Shown here one piece after another: positions 9,501 through 18,500 of a stretch of DNA of 22,744 bases. Under the pieces are notes generated by a model, which saw nothing but the letters and a program-made list of their open reading frames with translations, was not told where the DNA came from and searched no databases. The DNA comes from Ophiothrix spiculata. Lineage: Eukaryota > Echinodermata > Ophiuroidea > Amphilepidida > Ophiotrichidae. How positions within the stretch are numbered: position 1 is the stretch's first letter; each line of letters opens with the position of its first letter. Position numbers and translations under genes: made by a program. The stretch lies in NCBI GenBank assembly GCA_000969725.1, contig JXSR01S017358.1. One strand, written 5' to 3'.

Positions 9501-12500
9501 GGTAAATGCACAGCTTTCTCATTCACTAATAGTAAAGATACACTGATAATAGAATTAAGGTTATTCACATTCATTGATGGAAACTGAAGATATCTGTTGA
9601 TTGATGACAAACTTGAACCACTCTATTCATGAAGATTAAAGATATGATGATTATAAACTCAATATTTTACCATTCACTATTGTAAACTGTGTTTTTCCTG
9701 CTGATCATAAAATTGTCTTTCCAATTTACTGCCAACTGTAAATTAAAGATTCACTTACGCTAAACCAAGTTTTTCCCATTTGTTGATGGTAAACTCATCC
9801 ATGGTTTTCCATTGACTAATGTTAAACATGTGGTTTTCCATTCACCAATGGAAACTTGAGTCTTGGTAAAAGTATGATTTTCAAATTTACTGATAGTAAC
9901 TCCCAGTGCAGAGACTTTATTTCCCATTCACAAATGGTAAAACTCACTGATGGTAAATACCGGGTTTCCCATTTATTACTTGCATTGCTTCTCTACTTTT
10001 TGGTAAGTAATAATGTTTGCTTCCGCATGCACAATTACATTGCTATGCAAAATCTTTGGAATGTTTAATATCTGATATGAACAGCTGTCATAGATGTATA
10101 GGCAATGCCCAGGGGGGAGTCACATATATGGGTGGTAAATATGTGCATCGGTCAAGACTTCCTTTTCCGACTCTCCTGTCATCGGTCAAGACCCCCTTTT
10201 TTACCACTCCTGTCATTATTTAGACCCTCATTTCCAGCATGATTCAGTTCTTAAGACCCCCATTTCCAGCATGATTCAGTTCTTAAGACTCCCTTTTGCC
10301 AAAAATTTCCATCATGTCACAAGACAAAACAAAATCATCCTAAGGCCCTGTATCCATTGGCTGTTCACTGGTGCCATATGCACGCAATTGTCCCCAATTG
10401 CCATGCAACACACACAGGAAACATCTGCCATACACAAGGTCACTGATACGGTCATTAAGCAAAATAAAGGTTAATTGTCTGTTGAGCGCGACAATTGGGC
10501 ATAATTGCGGGAATACGGCACTAGGGAATAGCCAATGGATACAGGGCGTAAGAAGCACCCAAGGTCCCACAAATGCATCCTTTTGTCTATTATGCTTCCT
10601 ACATTACTTTTTCTTCTACTTGATATCCTATACTCTTTTGTTTAAATATCTATGGTAAACTCCAAGAACATGCATTCTTAGTTACTGAGTGTGATTTTAC
10701 TACTTATAAAGATATTCAGCTATCCATTATGAGACAATACATGACAGTTCGTTCAGCGCCGTCGGTTGAAAATTACATCACAATGTAGATGTACGCACGC
10801 ATCTGACAGGTACTTCTTTACTCGAACTGGAATATTTTATGTTTGAATAAACGTCTCAACTTTGTGACTAAGAATGAGAATAAAAGATAATATTTATTGT
10901 TTTGCGTATCTTCTATTGTCTCATAATGGATGAGCGTGCATTATTTTTTCGTAATGGGCACTCTCTTTGGGGGCACCCATTACTCAAAATAATGTACGCC
11001 CATTCATTATGAGATGATAGATGACAGGCAAAACAATAAATCTTATCTTTAATTCTCTTAATTCTTGCCCTGGTGCTTGAAACTCTCACTAATTTTGCAT
11101 GATTGCAGTCTGTTAGCCAGCCAGCATTCGATTCTTTATTTACACAAACCCTGATATCCCTGACCTCAATTTCACTTCAATATCTTTTGTCTTAACTACT
11201 TTGATTTTGCTCTGCATTATGTTTATTTGTATTTCTAGTTATCAAATAAAACAAAATACATGTACATTCTTAAGATTCAAAACAGTCACGTGGTTAAAGA
11301 GGAAACTATCCTTAAATCAATGCTATAAGATTTTGACAATAATAGCTTTGAATAAAAAATCTGAAAAAACGATATGCAACTAGCTAAAGGCATCCATATG
11401 CATACTTTTTTGTGATCTTGTTGTATCATTAAATGCACAAAATGTACTTGTTACACAAATACGTGTGAAATTAAATTTCCAATTTTAGTTCAACAAATGA
11501 CCACCATTTTCAGAAGTATACATCTTAAGGCCAAGTCCTTTGGAGTGTATCAGTATCTGCCAAAACAAACCCAGTCAGTAAAATAAAAATTGAATACTCA
11601 TGGGTGCCCTATTGCTTGGATCTTATAGTATTGCTTTAATGCTGATAAATTAAGTATGTTTTTTTCCTTTAATATTAATTTCTTATGATGTATTCAAGCA
11701 CTCCTCTTGTAAATTACTAGTGATTTGGTAGTTAGCCTTTTTAATATATATAGATAAAAATAATTGCTTATTGGTAGTGTTAGATATATTGGTATCGAAG
11801 TTATATTATAATGCATTTTCTTAATGAATAGTTTTCTGGTAATCTTTGAATCTTTAATTGAAACATAGAGTAGATCTGGAAACTGTTTTGCTTTCTATAC
11901 CTACGTAGTTTAAGGATTTTAAGTATATTGCGTTTGATAAAATGTTAGTATTGTCGGCAAAGTGTTTCGTAATATTTCAATGTATTATGTTTGGGTAGCA
12001 GAATGTCTAGGCAAAAATCAAAGTGATATTTTATTTGGTGATTTAATTTGACAATTATTGATGAATGATTTACAGGTTTATAATAAACATAAAAAAAACC
12101 CTATAAAAAACCTAATAATAAATGCTAGCTATTTTGGAAAGATGCAACATACCTTAGCAATATTAAAGACAATGGGGCTCTCCATACGGGAACGTCAAAT
12201 CCAGAAGCATCTATATAAGTGTACATTTCCGAAGTTCAGATTATGACTTTCTTCAATATATGGTGTTCACATGGTCAAAGTCATCTGACTTTGCTACCGT
12301 AGCACGTATTGACATACTTGAGTGTGTGTGTGAGTAGAAGTAACGCGCATCTACGCGTATATGCACGCACAGTCACTCACGCTCGTGTTTGCCCGTGTGA
12401 AGAGCCGTACTATGGTACAAATATATAACTGATGGTTTTTAAAAAACAAGACACATGTTTTTTTAGTTTGCCTTTTTTTAGATGTTGAAGTAATACATTG

Positions 12501-15500
12501 AATCATTTTCTCATTTGTTTCAGGGTTTTAATAACAAGAATGCACCATTATCATGTGCCAATGAAGAGGTAGGTGGGCTGCAATCAAATTTGGCAAAAGT
12601 TTCTTAACAAAAGAATAAGAAATTTATCTTTAAAGTCATCTGAAGAAAACCTTTTCATTCTGGGCAGGACCAAATCTCACCTGGATCTCACCATGCGTGA
12701 ACAACAAACCAATCTATTCCAGTTGAACAATTCAGTCAGGTGATGCAAGTTGAACAACTTATTTATTTAGGCCTAAACTTGGAATGTCCCTCTTGTTCAT
12801 TTCTTGCTTGTGTATACCTACATTGGTAAAGACATCAATTTTTTGATACACATATGGCTGTGTTAATATCAGTACTCTACTCATTTTAAAATCTTAACAA
12901 TAATGTTGTAAATTTGGAAAGATCTTTATAAAGTGTTTACAATGCCACCTAAATACTGGTAGTAAATTTGTTCTGCCATGGGATCAAATACAGCACATTT
13001 AGTTTACAAGTAAGTGACTCAACATCTTACATCAGAGTTTTATAATGAATGTCTAAACGTTTAATCCGGTTTACTCTTTGGTAAAATAACTTGAATGTAC
13101 TTTTAAGGATATTTTGTATTTGGATAAATTTAGATTTGCATCTTTATTCTGAACTTGTTATTTTTGCATTATAGGAGTTGCGGTGCTATATATTAGACGA
13201 TGGAGGCTTTATTATAGCCACCAATCAGATGGGTAGAGAGCAACAAAATCAGGTAAGTTGGCACCAAAGAAATTAAGAAAGAGAATCATCGCTGGCCGCC
13301 ATTTTGCTGTCGCTCATGGAGCACAGTTTTTGTATCTCCAGATCTCCACATTCGACCTTGTTGCACCTGGAAAATTTTGCAGCAAGTACGACATGGCACA
13401 TGCCAATATATATGTGTGGTGCTCTGGCAAAATGAGCGGAAAGTCGCGATTGAAAATTTTGAATAAATGGCTGCTAAAGTAAAAATATGGTGAAAACATC
13501 AAATTTCGTTTTTTAACACAAAACGCATTAAAGCATTAGTGATAACCTATACCTCACATTTTGAAGATCAATTATGCCAAGAAGTGAAATTATTCACAGG
13601 TAATTGGTCGCGTTTTGCTATTATACACTATTAGTAATCAGTAATTTTAAAATCGATTTGCGACAATTTTTTACTGCCAGATTTTGAGTGGACTGTCTTG
13701 AATTTCGATCTCTAAATGAAAATTATAGAAAGAAAGTATGACATATTATACATCATACGAAAGCTGAAATTATAGAGAATTAAAATATGCCATAAACTCA
13801 ATTTTGAAAATTGCGACTTTCCGCTCATTTTGCCAAAGCACCACTCATATCGACTATCTTGTCGTGATGGTCACAGCGACACATCTTGTTGAGTTGGAAT
13901 AAATTCAACTTTTTACGTAAGAGACTATCATGGCAATATGCAAATACATCATGCTACATTACCACTGCTCAAAATTACAAATGTTTTGTCACAAGTAACA
14001 GCCATGACAGCTACTCTGAAAATATTGAAACCATGTTTGATTAAGTGATCTTGAGAAAATTTGTTTTTACCATCAAATGAAGAGTTGTAATGTATGCTGG
14101 CCGATCAATGGCTTAGCCATCAACCAATTTAGACATATTGTGTGGTCATAGAGGATTGATTGTAACATTAAAACATTTTATCTTAGCATATTTCAATAGT
14201 TTGAATCCCTTTCTGTTCTTGTCTGTTTCAGGTTGGCATGTTCTTTGGTGAGGTTGATGGAGACATCATGTCAGCATTAAATAATAAATCCTTCTATGAT
14301 AGGTATGTTCATTAATTGTATATCATTGCTGCACACAGTTCCGACTATTTGTCAAATAAACTGTTGGAAAAATATAGACACCCAAATGCACCACATTAAC
14401 AGTACAAAAAGAAATCTTTATCTTTGAAAACATTTTAGCTCATTTCAAGCTCCAGGCCCATAGAGTAAGTTCTATGCCCTCTTAGCATGTGGTCGCAATT
14501 TTGGTCATGGCTTGATTCCTGATAGCTATTTTTTCTACGCTTTGGGGTCAACCGCTCCTTTACAAAAATGTGTTCAATAAATTCATAGAAAATGAACTCT
14601 TTTTGATGCATCATCTCTGCATTCTGATATTGTTTTCCAGGATAGAGACGATAGACTACCAAGCTGCCTGTCCAAGACACTCTGCTACTGGAAGTGCAGC
14701 ACCTAGATCTATAAATATAGTAAGTTTCATTATTATCATCTAAACCTTGATTTATAAAGAACGATCCCAACAAAACAAGAAGTCATTCTTCCCAACAAGT
14801 GTTGGATTACCATGGACATCAATTTATGGGTAATCAGGTCCCCGTGACAGCTGCATTCAGGATTATGTCAATTTTCATGTTGCATATAAGAGGCTTTATT
14901 TTATATTAAAACATATATACTACCAGTAGGCTGGAGATGAAATTTCAAGTCTTATTCAATACTTTCTAATTTTAGATTCATTTTAAAATATTAACCAAGT
15001 GTTTCATTTATGTAATGGATGGATTCTTCAAAATTTTACAACAGGGTTTGCTCCCGGGGAGGCACTGACCTAGAAAGGTGGTACGGGTATGAGCGGCCCT
15101 CAAGACATACCCCTTTTCCATGCCTTCTCTGCTGCTTTCTAGACCCACATTTAAAGCACTATTTCTAGTTCACAAGCCCTATTTTAAAAAAAAATCAGTT
15201 CCCTGGCCTCATTTTGTGAAATTTAGTTCTCAAGACCACCATTTCAAGCAAAATTTAGGAAGTTTTTTGCTGCCAGACACCAAATTTAGCCCAACAAATT
15301 AATAAGGGTCATTTTTGGGTACGGTCACTTCAGGTTTCTAGACCCCCTTTTCGGAGCCAATCTTCTGCTCCCTAGACTAGGGTTTCAGATATCCAAAACC
15401 AAAGTTGGGCGCCCCCATGGGTTAGCTCCCCTCTCCAACCATATGCTAAGAGTAAAAGATAAGATTGGTCAGATTTAATGGATAACTAATTGTCAAATCT

Positions 15501-18500
15501 TGCACAGGAAACTAACAGAATTGATGTTTGTGTCCTTTTTGAATTGCAGCCTACTATAGCAGATATTTTCAACTTTAACTATTGGATAGTTACAGCATTT
15601 TGGTATGTATTTTATACCTACTTCATATTACACTATTTTAATTTTGAAATACACTGATAGATGTTTTGATTCTTAAAGGGTGCATAATTAAAGTCTAACT
15701 TTAAAGCTGGTCTAAATCTTAAACAAGTTTTGAACACACAGACCTACGACCGTTTTGTTGTTGTTTTTGTTTGTTTTGTTTTGTTTTTTCTGGTTACTCA
15801 CACTTGCATAGTGATACTTCCTAGTTCAATTAATAGAACGCTTGTTTTTTATATGACACAAACCAATAGGAGGTTTATAATTACCAAGTCCAGTGTTCTA
15901 GAAAGTCACTTACTACCTGCCCGAAAAAATGTGGGGTGAGATCAGTGGGCTATCTAGAACTAGGGGTTTTCTAGTAGTCAGTGGATGGTTTATAATATGG
16001 TGGTGGATTTGTATTGTGGATAGTATCACCGGAAAAACAAAGGTCCTATAGGTCGGACTAATACTTCCCCCTCCCCAGGTGTGTCATTTTGTGATTTCTT
16101 GTGTCAACACTTATTTACATGATATGAACTCTGTTTGTGATTTATTGCAGGGCTTTCATACGTCATACACTCTATGATATGTTCATATTTGGAATGACAG
16201 ACTTTAGCAGTAAGTATATTGATTAAATTCTTGATCAATGCAACATATAATTTGTTGATTGAGTTAGCTCTAATTTCAGTTTATTTGTCAATGAACAAGT
16301 TCAGTTCAGTTCAGCTTTTATAACCATGCATATCAAACCAGGAAGGGACAATATATTACAATAGAGGGTCTGATAAACAGAGTATCTCATACAGGCATCC
16401 ATCATAATATATGAAAGACAACGAATGACTTACCAAGTCCATATTCAACTGAATAACATAATCATTTGCCTTTCAATTTACAGTGTTACATGCTGAAGAT
16501 GTGGTCATTCCAGAAAATGTAAGCTGTATCAAGTTACAAAAGCAGTACTATTATAGTGAGAATGCTAGCCTAGGTGCAGATGGCGATTTCGTATGTAGAG
16601 CAAATTGTACTCGGTAAGTTGGTCTACTTTGAAAACAACTGAACCTTGACACCGTCATCACTGCAGTGATGCAGACCCTTTCACTGCATTTTTTAAAGAT
16701 CTATATGGCCTCATGTGATATAAATCTATCATTTTTTATATGCATAAATCTCATGATCATACAACTTACTTATAGACTTAAAACCCTTTTCGTTCAATCA
16801 CAGTTTGAATACATCTATAATATATAATGTATTGGGGGATATATCCCCCAATATTTGACAAGTGGGGAGGATCCATATAACCATCCCAATGTTGTACATA
16901 TATGAACAAAAAATCAGCACATCTAGGCTTTTAATGAGAAAATTATTTGAGTAAACATATGAATTTGACATGACTTTTGACCCCAGTCTTGTGTCACATG
17001 CCATGTAGGTGTGGGGTAGGGGTTATTGTGACCAAATATGGGCAAAATAGTATTATTGAACATATTTTACGATTTTTCCTCATTAATTCCTCAATATATT
17101 GACAAGAAAAAGGAATACAAAGAATCTTTCAACTGTTTCTATTCAAAGGTTCTAAAGATTTAGAATGATGTACAGATTGCGCCATCTATACCCCAAGGAA
17201 TCAAATTGAAATTTATTTGTTTAATGCCTGCTCTATGCGGCAGTTGATTGGACCAATGTTTCTTATCAAGTTTTTAATTGTCTCGTCTATAATAGACCTG
17301 ATTGAAATTTGTTAGTAAAAATCAGCATGAATAATATTTTATCAATGTATAACATCTCATGAGATCAATTTGTTTGATTTCATTACATAATAGCCTGGTA
17401 ATTACGAACTGAGTCATTCGTGTCTCCACATGAAATAATTAGATGGCTCAATAAAATCCATTTTGAATTACCCTAACAGATGACCGCATAGAATTTTCAC
17501 ATATCACAGCTTGCACGAAATGATAGGTCATGTTTATACATGAATTGTCTTATTATAAAACTCAAATAATGATGTTACCACTTGGAAGCCCAATATGAAT
17601 AATTATTCAGGTTATTACAGCAGTTATGACAAGGTATAGAATTTTACCAAAAAAGTATAACACACTCAAAACCTGATTACTTAGTTGTGTTAACCTGTTA
17701 TACTTTTATGTTTTTTACTATTGTATATACCCCTTTGGATGTTGATAAGATAATAAATTGTTTTTAACCTATTCCCATTGATTTTACTTATCTTTTGAAT
17801 CTATTGTGATCCATCCAAAGTTCTCTTGCTGGTCAGTTGGTGCTGTTTTCACTGTTTTTAATATATACTTTTATAGTTGTCTAAAAATTCAACAAACCTA
17901 GTTTTTCAACTGCAACCCGTAGTATCAGCTGATCAACCATGTTCATCAGCAGAAATTTGATGAAAAAATTGTTTTCCAATTGAATCTAGATTTTCAATTT
18001 GAAAAAAAAAATAAGATTATCAAATTTGATAAACCTGGTTTATCAGAATCCTGAATATCAACCAATATCAATGGGTACAGTTGTAAAACTTCAGTTTATC
18101 AATTCAATAAACTAGGAATACCAGCGATAAATCTAGTTTATCATTGCTAGCCGTTGCTTAACTAGATTTTCTGAATTTTTAGACAATGCTTATGTCATTC
18201 CATATATATTACTAAAACCACCAGTTCAACAGGCATATAATTCTTGGGATTTACCCATGTTTTTGTTTCCAACTATAAACATTGACATATCTCTTTTCCT
18301 TTAATTGATTTTTGTCATCTTGTACAGTAAATGGGCAAGCACAAGAATAGAAGGTACCAATCTAGTCCTGGTTTTAACACGGCGACCAGACTGTGATGAG
18401 TCTGAATGTCCAAATCTGAAAGTGAAACAAGAAGCCGAAGAACCTCCACCAGAAAAGATCCCCAACCCTTGTGAACAAGAACCTTGGTACAGGAGGAGGC

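Noticed and set aside
9180..10300. CRISPR-like array from regularly repeated 30-32 bp units
   Set aside because: The units are contiguous and degenerate with no unique spacers of constant size, and the host is a eukaryote with introns.
10340..10658. Open frames on both strands
   Set aside because: They overlap the near-palindromic Harbinger-like MITE and are artefacts of its long inverted arms.
12295..12420. Small MITE with TACCGTAG / CTATGGTA ends
   Set aside because: The inverted match is short and imperfect with no duplication, so it is noted only in the intron description.
14435..14773. 112-codon minus-strand open frame
   Set aside because: It is antisense to exon J of the alpha2/delta gene and has no recognisable domain.
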